Positions 26,099 to 34,899 of a stretch of DNA of 64,000 bases are shown piece after piece; position 1 is the first letter of the stretch, and each line of letters begins with the position of its first letter. A program made the position numbers and the translations under genes. The DNA is from Nocardia aurantia (GTDB lineage: Bacteria; Actinomycetota; Actinomycetes; Mycobacteriales; Mycobacteriaceae), in the NCBI RefSeq assembly GCF_009604425.1, contig NZ_WEGI01000003.1, forward strand, positions 186,001-250,000, given 5' to 3'. The notes beneath the pieces are model-generated. The model saw only the letters and a list, made by a program, of their open reading frames with translations. It searched no databases and was not told the DNA's origin.

Positions 26099-27025
26099 GT
26101 GAGCGAAGTTGCGCCGGACATGCGCGAACTGGGCGCGGAACTGCGAAACTGGGGTCGTTGGGGGACCGACGACGAACGCGGCACCACCAACCTGATCACG
26201 CCCGAGGCGCTGGTCGCCGCGGCCCGGCTGGTGCGCACGGGCAAGGTCTTCGATCTGGGCATCCCGCTCGACGGCGACGGCCCGCAGCCGGGTGGCAACC
26301 GGATCAACCCGATCCGGCTGATGTCCGAGAACGGCCAGGAGCAGGTGCTGCCCGGCGGCTTCAAATGGGCCGACGACTACGTGTTCATGCCCTTGCAGTC
26401 CGCCTCGCAGTACGACGGGCTGGCCCACGTCCACTACGACGGGCAGCTCTACAACGGCCACGACGGCGCCGGCATCACCGTCAAGGGCGCGCAGAAGCTG
26501 GGGATCGAGAACCAGTCGAAGGGGATCGCAGGTCGCGGCGTGCTGCTCGACATCGCGCGGCTGCGCGGGGTGGACTGGCTGGCGGCGGGCGAGGTGATCA
26601 CCCCGGAGGATCTCGACGCCGCCGAGCGGGCCGCGGGAGTGCGGGTCGGCCCCGGCGACATCGTGCTGTTCCGCACCGGCTACCGGGCGAAGTTCCTGGC
26701 CGAGCGGGATCCGCAGTCGTTCATGGCCGGCGAACCGGGCCTGGGCCTGGCGACCGCGCGCTGGTTCAAGGAGCGCGACGTGGCGGTCATCGGCTCCGAC
26801 AACTGGGCCATCGAGGTGCTCCCGGGCGAGCACGAGGGCGCGCTGTTCGAACTGCACATGGTGCTGATCCGGGACATGGGCATGACGCTCGCGGAGTTGC
26901 TGGACTTCGAGGAGCTGGCCGCGGACTGCGCCGCGGACGGTGTGTACGAGTTCTTCTACGCGGGACCGCCGCTGAAGTTCACCCGCGGCGTGGGGTCGCC
27001 GATCAACCCCCTGGCCATCAAGTAG
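26099..27025 (+). CDS. Cyclase-family (kynurenine-formamidase-like) metal hydrolase
   Basis: 308-residue protein of the cyclase family (PF04199 type), metal-dependent hydrolases related to bacterial kynurenine formamidase. Recognisable parts are GTTNLITPEAL (28-38), QYDGLAHVHYDG (about 104-115, in place of the usual HxGTHxDxPxH metal motif) and VRVGPGDIVLFRTGY. The GTG start has GGAGG at proper distance. Transcribed with the acyl-CoA ligase 35 bases downstream. Substrate unknown. Confidence 0.8.
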   Translation: MSEVAPDMRELGAELRNWGRWGTDDERGTTNLITPEALVAAARLVRTGKVFDLGIPLDGDGPQPGGNRINPIRLMSENGQEQVLPGGFKWADDYVFMPLQSASQYDGLAHVHYDGQLYNGHDGAGITVKGAQKLGIENQSKGIAGRGVLLDIARLRGVDWLAAGEVITPEDLDAAERAAGVRVGPGDIVLFRTGYRAKFLAERDPQSFMAGEPGLGLATARWFKERDVAVIGSDNWAIEVLPGEHEGALFELHMVLIRDMGMTLAELLDFEELAADCAADGVYEFFYAGPPLKFTRGVGSPINPLAIK

Positions 27026-27060
27026 GGCGCCGACTCTCCCGCATCGCGAAGGACCACCCC

Positions 27061-28596
27061 ATGCTTCTCCACAACCTGCTGCGGCGCATCGCGACTCGCA
27101 CACCCGACCGAATCGCCTTGCAGGACATCGACTCCGGAGCCACGCGCACCTATCGTGAGCTCTACGAGCGCGCGATCCGGCTGGGGAACGGGATCCGTAC
27201 CCTCGCCGACCGCGGGGACCGGATCGCGATCCTCTCCGAGAACAGTCTCGAATACGTCGAGGCGTACTACGGCATTCCGGCCGCGGGCCTGACGCTGACC
27301 ATGCTCAACTACCGGCTGCATCCCAGGGAATGGGTGTGGATCCTCAACAACGCCCGGGCCCGGGTGCTGCTGGTGGCCGCGCCGTATTACGAGGCGATCG
27401 CGGCGTACCGGGACCGGCTCGAGACCGTCACCGAGATCGTCGTCGTCGGCGGAGCGGTCGAGGGCGTGCCGGACTACGAAAGTTTCGCCGGCGCAGCGCG
27501 ATCCGCGGTGCCGGCGGAGGACACCACGGAGAACGACATCGCCTGGTTGCTGTACACCAGCGGGACAACGGGATTCCCCAAGGGCGCGCAGCTGACGCAC
27601 CGCAATCTGGTGACCGCGGTGATCCAGTCGGCGCTGGAGTACGAACCGTCGGACGAGACCGTCTTCCTGAACGCCATGCCGCTGTGCCACGTCGCCGGAT
27701 ATCTGGTCCCCATGAATCTGTTCAAGGGCGGCCGGGTGCTGATGATGGCCGGCTGGGATCCGGAACTGTGGATGCGGATCGTCCGGGACAACGCCGTCAC
27801 CAGTGGCGGTTTCGCGCCGACCATGATGGCCATGTTGCTGAACCATCCCAGGCTGCCGGACTACGACCTGTCCAGTCTGCGCTGGATGGGCTACGGGGCA
27901 TCGAAGATTCCGGTGGAGGTGCTGCGGCGGACCATCGAGCATTTCGGCCCGATCGTCTACGCCGGCATGGGCATGACCGAACTCGGCGGCAACATCCTGA
28001 CCCTCGACCGGCGGGCGCACATCCGCGCCGCGAACGGGGAGGACCATCTGCTGGACGCGGCCGGTAAGCCGATGGCGCTGGTCGATGTGCGGATCGTCGA
28101 CACCGCGGGGCGGGAGTGCGCCGTGGGCGAGGTCGGCGAGATGGTGATCCGCGGAAATCAGGTCATGGCAGGGTATTTCGGCGATCCGGCGGCCACCGAG
28201 CAGTCGTTCGAGGGCGGCTGGTTCCACACCGGCGATCTCGCCCGGCAGGACGAGGAGGGCTTCGTCTACATCGTCGACCGCACGAAGGACATGATCATCT
28301 CCGGCGGTGAGAACATCTACCCGAGCGAGGTCGAGAACGCGATCTACGCGCTGCCGGAGGTGGCGGAGGCGGCGGTGATCGGGACTCCCGATCCGGTGTG
28401 GGGCGAGCGGGTGACCGCGGTCGTGGTGACCCGCGACGGGGCGACGGTGTCACCCGAGCGGATCGTCGCGGCCTGCAAGGACCGGCTGGCCTCCTACAAA
28501 CAGCCGCGCGAGGTTTACTTCGTCGACGAACTGCCGAAGACGGTGAGCGGCAAGATCCGCAAGACGGATCTTCGCGAACGTTTCGCAACCGGCTGA
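27061..28596 (+). CDS. Acyl-CoA synthetase (AMP-dependent ligase)
   Basis: 511-residue ANL enzyme. P-loop YTSGTTGFPKG at about 167-177, adenylate motif GMGMTELGG near 302-310, hinge DRTKDMIISGGENIYPSEVE near 406-425 and catalytic Lys in KTVSGKIRKTDLR near 501. The ATG at 27061 has AAGGA upstream. Second gene of the cyclase operon. Likely activates an aromatic or medium-chain acid produced with the cyclase. Confidence 0.92.
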   Translation: MLLHNLLRRIATRTPDRIALQDIDSGATRTYRELYERAIRLGNGIRTLADRGDRIAILSENSLEYVEAYYGIPAAGLTLTMLNYRLHPREWVWILNNARARVLLVAAPYYEAIAAYRDRLETVTEIVVVGGAVEGVPDYESFAGAARSAVPAEDTTENDIAWLLYTSGTTGFPKGAQLTHRNLVTAVIQSALEYEPSDETVFLNAMPLCHVAGYLVPMNLFKGGRVLMMAGWDPELWMRIVRDNAVTSGGFAPTMMAMLLNHPRLPDYDLSSLRWMGYGASKIPVEVLRRTIEHFGPIVYAGMGMTELGGNILTLDRRAHIRAANGEDHLLDAAGKPMALVDVRIVDTAGRECAVGEVGEMVIRGNQVMAGYFGDPAATEQSFEGGWFHTGDLARQDEEGFVYIVDRTKDMIISGGENIYPSEVENAIYALPEVAEAAVIGTPDPVWGERVTAVVVTRDGATVSPERIVAACKDRLASYKQPREVYFVDELPKTVSGKIRKTDLRERFATG

Positions 28597-28859
28597 GGTG
28601 AACGGATTGCCGGTGCTCCGCCGCGGCCGGATTTCCGGTCGCGGCGGAAGTCGTTCCGGCGCACCGCGGCCCGGGCGCCGGAGGGTTGCCGGTCGGCCTC
28701 GTGCGCTTGCCGGGGCCGACGCCGGTTGGATAGAATCGGAAGCGGTTGCCCGGCTACCTTTCTCGTCATTCTGTTTCTCGTAAACCATTGCGGACGTTGT
28801 CTTCCGCTGCCCGGACGGCCGAATTCATCTGTGCGAGTCATCGGACGGCGGGGATCGAA

Positions 28860-29744
28860 GTGGTATCCGAAATCGGTGAACATGAAGGGGCGTCGGGACA
28901 GGCGCGGTCCGGCGATGTCATCACCGACCTCGACGCACTGCGCGTCGACCTGGCCGACCGGTACCGGGCCACCGCCAGCGCCGGCGCGTCGGTCGACCCG
29001 GAACTCGTCGAGGCCGACCTCGCCGCGCTCGACCGGGACGGGTACGTCGTGCTGCCCGACCTGCTCACGGCCGCGGAATGCGCCGGCCTGCGCGCCGAAC
29101 TCGGCGGCCTGCTCGGTCACACCGGCCGGAACACGTTCGAGGGCAAGCGAACCCAGCGGGTGTACACCCTGCTGGAGAAGACCCGCGCCTGCGATCGGCT
29201 CGTCGACCACCCGCGCGTGCTCGCCCTGCTCGACCGACTGTTCCTGCCGAACTACCTGCTCTCCCAGCTCCAGGTGATCAACATCCTGCCGGGGGAGCAG
29301 GCCCAGTTGCTGCATCACGACGACGGCTTCTACCCGGTGCCGCGGCCCCGTCCGGCCCTCAGCGCCGCGACGATGTGGGCGATCGACCCGTTCACGGCCG
29401 ACAACGGCGGCACCGTCGTCGTGCCCGGCAGTCACCGCTGGGGTTCCCGCGCGCCCGCCGCCACCGACCCCCGGATCGGCACCCGGATGTCCGCCGGGTC
29501 CTGCGTGTTCTACCTCGGCACGCTCTGGCACGGCGGCGGCGCCAACCGCAGCACCGCCGCCCGGCTCGCGCTGACCGCGCAGTACTGCGAGCCGTGGCTG
29601 CGGCCGCAGGAGGCGTACACGTTGTCCACCGGCCGCGACACCGCCCGCGCCGTCTCCGAGGACATCCGCCGCATGCTCGGCTACAGCATCCATCCCCCGT
29701 TCATGGGAGCCGTCGACGGCATGCACCCGAAACGGTTGCTCTGA
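28860..29744 (+). CDS. Phytanoyl-CoA dioxygenase (PhyH) family protein
   Basis: Fe(II)/2-oxoglutarate-dependent dioxygenase, 294 residues. The iron site is visible as HHDD (HxD, about 153-156) and the distal His in LWHGGGANRS, with the 2-oxoglutarate-binding Arg in SRTAAR-like context nearby. DRDGYVVLPDLLT near 55-67 is the typical N-terminal family signature. The GTG at 28860 is preferred over an ATG at 28746 because the intervening part lacks coding character; the upstream GGGGA is weak. Role: hydroxylation of an acyl-CoA or small molecule. Confidence 0.8.
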   Translation: MVSEIGEHEGASGQARSGDVITDLDALRVDLADRYRATASAGASVDPELVEADLAALDRDGYVVLPDLLTAAECAGLRAELGGLLGHTGRNTFEGKRTQRVYTLLEKTRACDRLVDHPRVLALLDRLFLPNYLLSQLQVINILPGEQAQLLHHDDGFYPVPRPRPALSAATMWAIDPFTADNGGTVVVPGSHRWGSRAPAATDPRIGTRMSAGSCVFYLGTLWHGGGANRSTAARLALTAQYCEPWLRPQEAYTLSTGRDTARAVSEDIRRMLGYSIHPPFMGAVDGMHPKRLL

Positions 29745-29842
29745 GCCCGGTCCCCGTGATCCGGCGTGCATGATCCGTCATCGCCGGGGTAGCCGCAGGT
29801 CATCACGGCCATCCGCTTGTGGTTGCACGAGGAGGAAAGACA

Positions 29843-29998
29843 ATGATCATTCTGGGCATCATCCTGTTGATCGTGGGGATCGTGGTCGGAATACCGATCC
29901 TGACGACCATCGGCATCATCCTGCTGGTCGTGGGCGCGATCCTGATGCTGTTGGGTGCCGTCGGCCGGCCCGTCGGCGGTCGAAGGTTCTATTACTGA
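29843..29998 (+). CDS. DUF6131-type small hydrophobic protein
   Basis: 51 residues, two membrane helices separated by GIPILTTIG, ending VGGRRFYY. The repeated ILGIILLIVGIV and GIILLVVGAIL pattern is that of DUF6131 micro-proteins of mycobacteria and nocardiae. ATG preceded by a strong GAGGAGG. Membrane, function unknown. Its 3' end overlaps the remnant EamA frame by 7 bases. Confidence 0.8.
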   Translation: MIILGIILLIVGIVVGIPILTTIGIILLVVGAILMLLGAVGRPVGGRRFYY

Positions 29999-30584
29999 CC
30001 GCGTAACGACCGGCCTCGGCCGTCCGGCGACCAGCCACCCGGCGAAACCCGGCCGCCCGGCTCCGTGCGGCCGGGATCGCCGTCGCCGGTGCGCCGGGTG
30101 CCGGCATAGGCCGCGAGGAGCATCAGGGCACTTCCGGCGATCTGCCAGGCGCTCGGCAGCTGGCCGAGAATCACCGCACCGAGAACCAAGGCACCCACGG
30201 GTGTGAGCAGAAGCAACGCGGCACCGGTGTCGGCCGGTAGCCGCGGACTGCACAGTGCGACGAGGAACCAACCCGACAGCTGGCCGCAGACGGTCACCAT
30301 GGCCAGCCAGAACAGCGCGGTATCGCGGCCGTCCAGAACAGCATGTCGACCGCGAAGAGGACACCCGCCAGCACGTCCCGGACGAGGTCTGCCGGTCGTG
30401 GCCGATGGCGACGCCGCTCGGGCAGGGCGGCGAGCGCGACCACCGGAAGCGCCAGCGCGCACCGGTACACCGAGGCGGTCGCCGCCGTCGTGCCGGCCAG
30501 CGCCAGGAAGACGGCCGAGGCGGAGACGCACAACGCCCCGACGGCCATCCCTAGCGCATACGGTGGCCGATGCCGAATCTGCAT
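29992..30584 (-). pseudogene. EamA/DMT-family transporter, deleted and frameshifted
   Basis: The N-terminal part (ATG 30584 with GGGAGGGGAC upstream, MQIRHRPPYALG through VLFAVDMLFWTAA) and the C-terminal part (LFWLAMVTVCGQLSGWF to SALMLLAAYAGTRR) of one EamA permease lie in different frames joined near 30320. About 120 residues of the middle are missing. The junction has CTGTTCTGG twice within about 28 bases, consistent with a deletion between short direct repeats. The normal family length is about 290 residues with ten helices; this locus cannot make that protein. Confidence 0.75.
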
Positions 30585-30686
30585 GTCCCCTCCCGCGTTT
30601 CCGCGGTGGTACCCCGGCTCGGCCACCGCAACCGCCGGGCGCGGTATGGACCCGGCCGCCGGTGTGCCCCCGCGGCCGCGAAGCGG

Positions 30687-31573
30687 TTACGGCTGTTCCG
30701 CCGGGCGTTCCAGCAGATCCAGGATCGCCGCGGCGGTATCGGCCGGAGCCTCCTCGGCCATGAAATGCCCTGCGCGCGTGAGGCTGTGATGGAGGTCGGG
30801 GGCCCACGGCCGCCATACGGCGGCGGCGTCGAAGCCGAGGGCGCTGCCCCAATCCTGCTGGACGACCGTCACCGGCATGGTGAGGTGACGGCCGGCGGCC
30901 AGGTCGGCGCGGTCGTGGTCGATGTCGACCGTGGCGGTCGCGCGGTAGTCGGCGACGATCGACGGGACGGCGTCGCGGCAGGCCCGGAGGTATTCGGCGC
31001 GCACCTCCGGCGGAATCGCGCCGGGGTGTTCGACCAGATGTCGAGGAAGTGGCCGAAGAACGCGTCGGCGCTCGCGGCGATCATCTGCTCGGGCAGCCCG
31101 GGGGGCTGGGCCATCAGATACAGGTGGAAGGCCACCGCGGCGTCGACGCCGTGCAGGACGTTCCACGTGTCCAGGGTGGGGACGATGTCGAGGATGCCGA
31201 GCCGGTCGATCCTGTGCGGGTGGTCCAGGGCCGCTCGGAAGGCGACATGCGCGCCGCGGTCGTGGCCCACCACTGCGAAGCGGCCGACGCCGAGCGCGTC
31301 GGCCAGGCCCGTGATGTCGGCGGCCATCGTGCGCTTGGAGTAGACGTCCGGGCCGGTCGCGACCGGTTTGCTGCTGGCGCCGTAGCCGCGCAGGTCGGGG
31401 CAGATCACGGTGTGCCGGCGGGCCAGGATCGGCGCCACGTGCCGCCACATCAGATGGGTCTGCGGGAAGCCGTGCAGCAGCACCACCGGCGAGCCGGTAC
31501 CGCCCACGGCCGTGGTCAGTTCGACGTCCTCGGCGACGCCGATCCTGGTCGTCTCGAATCCTGGGATGTTCAT
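30687..31573 (-). pseudogene. Alpha/beta-hydrolase (haloacetate-dehalogenase-like), frameshifted
   Basis: The ATG at 31573 follows GGAGG and opens a good hydrolase: HGFPQTHLMW oxyanion segment, PDLRGYG, and the nucleophile elbow VGHDRGAH with Asp, as in fluoroacetate and haloalkane dehalogenases. Near 31030 the reading changes frame; the rest (AIPPEVRAEYL through AGHFMAEEAP with the catalytic His) continues in the -1/+2 frame to 30687. One inserted or deleted base explains it. Either a real inactivation or a sequence error; the intact product would be about 295 residues. Confidence 0.75.
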
Positions 31574-31669
31574 GTTCCTCCACTCGTTGATGTCCACGGG
31601 ACAGCATCGGGCGCTCGAATCAGCAGCGGATCAGCGCCGCCGCGGCGACGGCGACGACAATGAGGTCCC

Positions 31670-33589
31670 GTGGAGGTGCTGATCGAGGTGCTGGGGCCGG
31701 TCCGGGTCACCGGTGACGGGCGGGTTCTCGACGTCGGCAGCCGGCGTCGCCGTGAGGTGCTCGGCCGGCTGGTCGCCGCCGGTGGCCGGGCGGTTCCGCT
31801 GCCCACGCTCGTCGACGATCTGTGGGCGGACCCGCCGGCCACGGCGGTGGGGACCGTCCGGACCTTCGTGTCCGAGTTGCGGACCGCCCTGGAACCGGAC
31901 CGGCCCCGGCGGGCGCCGTCGCGGATCATCGAGACGGTCGGCACCGGCTACGCGCTGCGGGTCGCCCGCGAGCGCATCGACGCACACCGTTTCGAGGACG
32001 CGGTACGCGCGGCGCGCTCCGGCCCGGACGCCGACCGCCTGGCCGAGGCGCTGTCCTGGTGGCAGGGCGAGCCGTTCGCCGATCTCGGCGATTCCCCGTG
32101 GCTGAGCCGGGAACGGGACCGGCTGCTGGAACTGCGGCATGAGGCGACGGAACTGCACGCCCGCGCCGAACTCGCGCGCGGCGGGGGCGCGTCGCTGGTC
32201 GCGCGGCTCGAACAGTTCGCGACCGCGCACCCGTGGCGGGAATCGGCGTGGATCCTGGTGGCACACGCCCTGTATCAGGCGGATCGGCAGGTCGACGCGC
32301 TGGCGGTGCTGCGGCGGGCGCGGGCGGACCTGCTGGATCGGTTCGGGATGGAGCCCACCGCCGCACTCGGCGACCTCGAACTCGACATTCTCCGGCACGC
32401 ACCGAATCTCGGCCCGGCACGAGCCGACGACCGGGTGCGGCTGCTGACCCGAACCGAAGCCGCCGGAACGTACACGCGGTTACGGTCGATGAGTACCGTC
32501 GCCGGCGCCGCGGCGCTGACCGGCGGCGCGAATCTCGTACTCGCCCAGGATCAGCGCGCGGCCGCGGTCGCGGAGGCCGAACGGACCGGCGATGCCGGAC
32601 TCACCGCCCGGGTGATCGCGGCCTACGACGTTCCGACGATCTGGACGCGCAGCGACGATCCGGTCCGCGCCGAGGCGCTGGTCGAGACCACCCGGCGGAC
32701 CTTGCGCCGGATCGGGCCGGCCGCCGCCCCCGCGCTGCGCGCGCGCCTGCTCGCGACCGTCGCCCTGGAGCATCGTGGTTCGCGCGATCGGTGGGCGGCC
32801 GAGGCCGAACGGCTGGCCCGGGAACTGCGCGACCCCGGCGTGCTCGCCCCGGCCTTGAACGCGCGATTCGTGCAGTCCTTCCAAACGCCGTGCGGCACAG
32901 CGGAACGCGCGGCGATCGCCGAAGAACTGATCGGCCTCGCGGGCCGTCACGATCTGCCCGCGTTCGAGATCCTCGGTCACCTCATCGGGCTGCAGGTCGC
33001 CGCGGCTCGCGGTGAGCGGGCGGCGGCCGAGCGGCACACGGTGGCAGCGGAACGCCTGGCGGTCGGTCAGGAGAACCCGGTCGTGCCCGTCCTGACCGCT
33101 GCCTACCGGGCCACGCTGATATCGGACGACTCGGCGGCGGAAATCGAATACCGTACCGTGGCAGCGGATTTGGCCTGCTCCGGCATGCCGGGGGTGACGG
33201 CGGGCTACCTGCCGCTGGCGTTGTTGTCGTTGCGCCTGCGGCAGGATCGGCCCGCACCGACCGATCCCGGCCTCGACTGGGGTCCCTATCGCGCCTGGGC
33301 GCAACCGCTGATCCATCTGGCCTGCGACGAACTCGCCGCCGCGCGCCGGGCCGCCACCGCGCTACCCGAACCGCGGGCCGATCATCTTTACGGCGTACTG
33401 TGGGCGATCAACGCGCACACCGCGATTCGCCTCGGAGCGGAACCGCTCGCCGCACGCGCGAGCGCCGCGCTGGCACCGTTGCGGGAGGAGATCGCGGGCG
33501 GAACCACCGCACTGTTCGACTTCGGTTCCGCCCGTACGATTCTGGCGGCCCTCGGCGAGCGCTTCGGACGGGATCCGATCGCCGGGTGA
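31670..33589 (+). CDS. SARP/AfsR-like regulator without ATPase domain
   Basis: 639 residues. The N-terminal OmpR-type winged helix (about 1-95, LVDDLWADPPATAVGTVRTFVSELR in part) and the bacterial transcriptional activation domain (about 100-245, SARERDRLLELR-like helices and ALYQADRQVDALAVLRRAR) identify a SARP. The C-terminal 390 residues are helical, Ala/Arg-rich and TPR-like, with no P-loop, so the STAND ATPase of AfsR is absent. The GTG at 31670 has TGAGG upstream. Possibly controls a nearby metabolic cluster. Confidence 0.78.
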   Translation: MEVLIEVLGPVRVTGDGRVLDVGSRRRREVLGRLVAAGGRAVPLPTLVDDLWADPPATAVGTVRTFVSELRTALEPDRPRRAPSRIIETVGTGYALRVARERIDAHRFEDAVRAARSGPDADRLAEALSWWQGEPFADLGDSPWLSRERDRLLELRHEATELHARAELARGGGASLVARLEQFATAHPWRESAWILVAHALYQADRQVDALAVLRRARADLLDRFGMEPTAALGDLELDILRHAPNLGPARADDRVRLLTRTEAAGTYTRLRSMSTVAGAAALTGGANLVLAQDQRAAAVAEAERTGDAGLTARVIAAYDVPTIWTRSDDPVRAEALVETTRRTLRRIGPAAAPALRARLLATVALEHRGSRDRWAAEAERLARELRDPGVLAPALNARFVQSFQTPCGTAERAAIAEELIGLAGRHDLPAFEILGHLIGLQVAAARGERAAAERHTVAAERLAVGQENPVVPVLTAAYRATLISDDSAAEIEYRTVAADLACSGMPGVTAGYLPLALLSLRLRQDRPAPTDPGLDWGPYRAWAQPLIHLACDELAAARRAATALPEPRADHLYGVLWAINAHTAIRLGAEPLAARASAALAPLREEIAGGTTALFDFGSARTILAALGERFGRDPIAG

Positions 33590-33687
33590 TGCGCCCGCGA
33601 CGTGTGCGACGGGATCGGATCGATGACACCGATGTCGGCGATCGGAGCACCTGTCCGGGCGGACGGTACGAAGGGAAGCGCCGAAAT

Positions 33688-34329
33688 TCAAGCGGCGGAG
33701 GGGATGTCGATCGTCTCGGCCAGCCGCCGGGCGCGGGCGTGCGACTCGGCCAGCGAAGCCTCGTGCAGCGGAAGCAGTTCGGCCAGCGCCGGGGCGTGCG
33801 GAGCCATGGTCAGTTCCGGCGTCAGCGCGGTCACGTCCAGGCCGAGAATGCCCGGACCGAGGATCGCTTCCAGCACCGGAACCACGTGATCCAGACCGTG
33901 TCTGGGGGTTCCGGGACCGTACCCGCCGCCGCGGGCGGAAACCACGATGGCCGGGCGACCGGCGGTCGGGGCGGTTCCGGCCGGATCAGCGGTGCGGCCG
34001 ATCACGATAATGTGGTCCAGCCACGCCTTGAACACCGACGGCATCGTGAGGTTGTACAGCGGCACCGTGAACAGGTAGGCCCGGGCGCCGAGGAACTCCT
34101 CGATCAACTCGTCCTGCAAGGCGGCCGCGGCGACCTCGTCGGGGGTGTGGTCGGCGGGCTCGACATCGCGCGCGTGGATACCCGCGGCGTCGAGGTGCGG
34201 CACCGGGGTAGCGGCGAGGTCGCGGTGCACCACCGCGCCCCGCCACCCGTCGCGGAAGGACCGCGCGACCTGCCTGGAGACCGAGGCATCGCCGAGCGCG
34301 GAGGAGTCGATGTGCAGCAGATACGACAT
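33688..34329 (-). CDS. azoR: FMN-dependent NADH azoreductase
   Basis: 213-residue flavodoxin-fold protein of the AzoR/NQO type, reducing quinones and azo dyes with NADH. It shows the FMN phosphate loop HIDSSALGDASVSR (6-19), PLYNLTMPSVFKAWLDH (about 91-107) and ARGGGYG near 131. Divergent from an HxlR regulator, the arrangement found for quinone-responsive azoR operons. Confidence 0.88.
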   Translation of the reverse strand: MSYLLHIDSSALGDASVSRQVARSFRDGWRGAVVHRDLAATPVPHLDAAGIHARDVEPADHTPDEVAAAALQDELIEEFLGARAYLFTVPLYNLTMPSVFKAWLDHIIVIGRTADPAGTAPTAGRPAIVVSARGGGYGPGTPRHGLDHVVPVLEAILGPGILGLDVTALTPELTMAPHAPALAELLPLHEASLAESHARARRLAETIDIPSAA

Positions 34330-34353
34330 GAAGATCCCTTTCAGGGCCGATTC

Positions 34354-34370
34354 CTACTATTTGTGCGTAG
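34354..34370. promoter_or_regulatory. Candidate HxlR operator between azoR and hxlR
   Basis: CTAC (34354-34357) and GTAG (34367-34370) form a short inverted repeat with a 9-base spacer in the A/T-rich centre of the divergent region. Short arms make this tentative. Confidence 0.3.
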
Positions 34371-34442
34371 CGTCAGTGTGGGCCAGTATTGAGGGACGTA
34401 CAAAAGGCACATCGGTGTCGGTGCCGGAGAGGAATGTGCGCC

Positions 34443-34841
34443 ATGCATGTCACGACCCGATCGAGCGCCCCGGCCGGCCACGGGCCGTGCGCCGGCATCC
34501 CCGTCGATCAACTCGAGTTCATGCGCCAGGTCCTGGACCGGGTGGGCGACAAGTGGAGCGCGCTGGTGATCGCGGTGCTCGACTCCGGGCCGCTGCGCTA
34601 CACCGAATTGCAGCGGGACGTGCCCGGCATCTCACAGCGCATGCTCACCCGTACCCTGCAACAGCTGTGCCAGGACGGCCTGGCGACCAGAACCGCCTAC
34701 GCGGAGGTGCCACCCCGGGTGGAGTACGACCTCACCCCGCTGGGCCGCAGCCTGCTCGACATCGTCAACTCGCTGATCGCCTGGGCCTCCGACCATCAGG
34801 ACGAGATCCGCGCGCACCGGGCCGCCGCGATCGGGACCTGA
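34443..34841 (+). CDS. HxlR-family regulator, probably redox-sensing
   Basis: 132-residue winged helix-turn-helix protein. DKWSALVIAVLDSGPLRYTEL (about 34-54) and GISQRMLTRTLQQL are the HxlR DNA-binding signature. A conserved-type Cys lies near the N-terminus in GPCAGIP, as in the quinone/disulfide sensors YodB and QorR. ATG 34443 is spaced nine bases from GGAGAGGA; the in-frame ATG at 34434 abuts it and is less likely. Probably represses azoR through the region 34354-34370. Confidence 0.85.
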   Translation: MHVTTRSSAPAGHGPCAGIPVDQLEFMRQVLDRVGDKWSALVIAVLDSGPLRYTELQRDVPGISQRMLTRTLQQLCQDGLATRTAYAEVPPRVEYDLTPLGRSLLDIVNSLIAWASDHQDEIRAHRAAAIGT

Positions 34842-34899
34842 CCGGGTCCGTGGCGACCCGTCTGGCATGAACCCGCCGGTCGAGGGGTAGAACGGGCTC

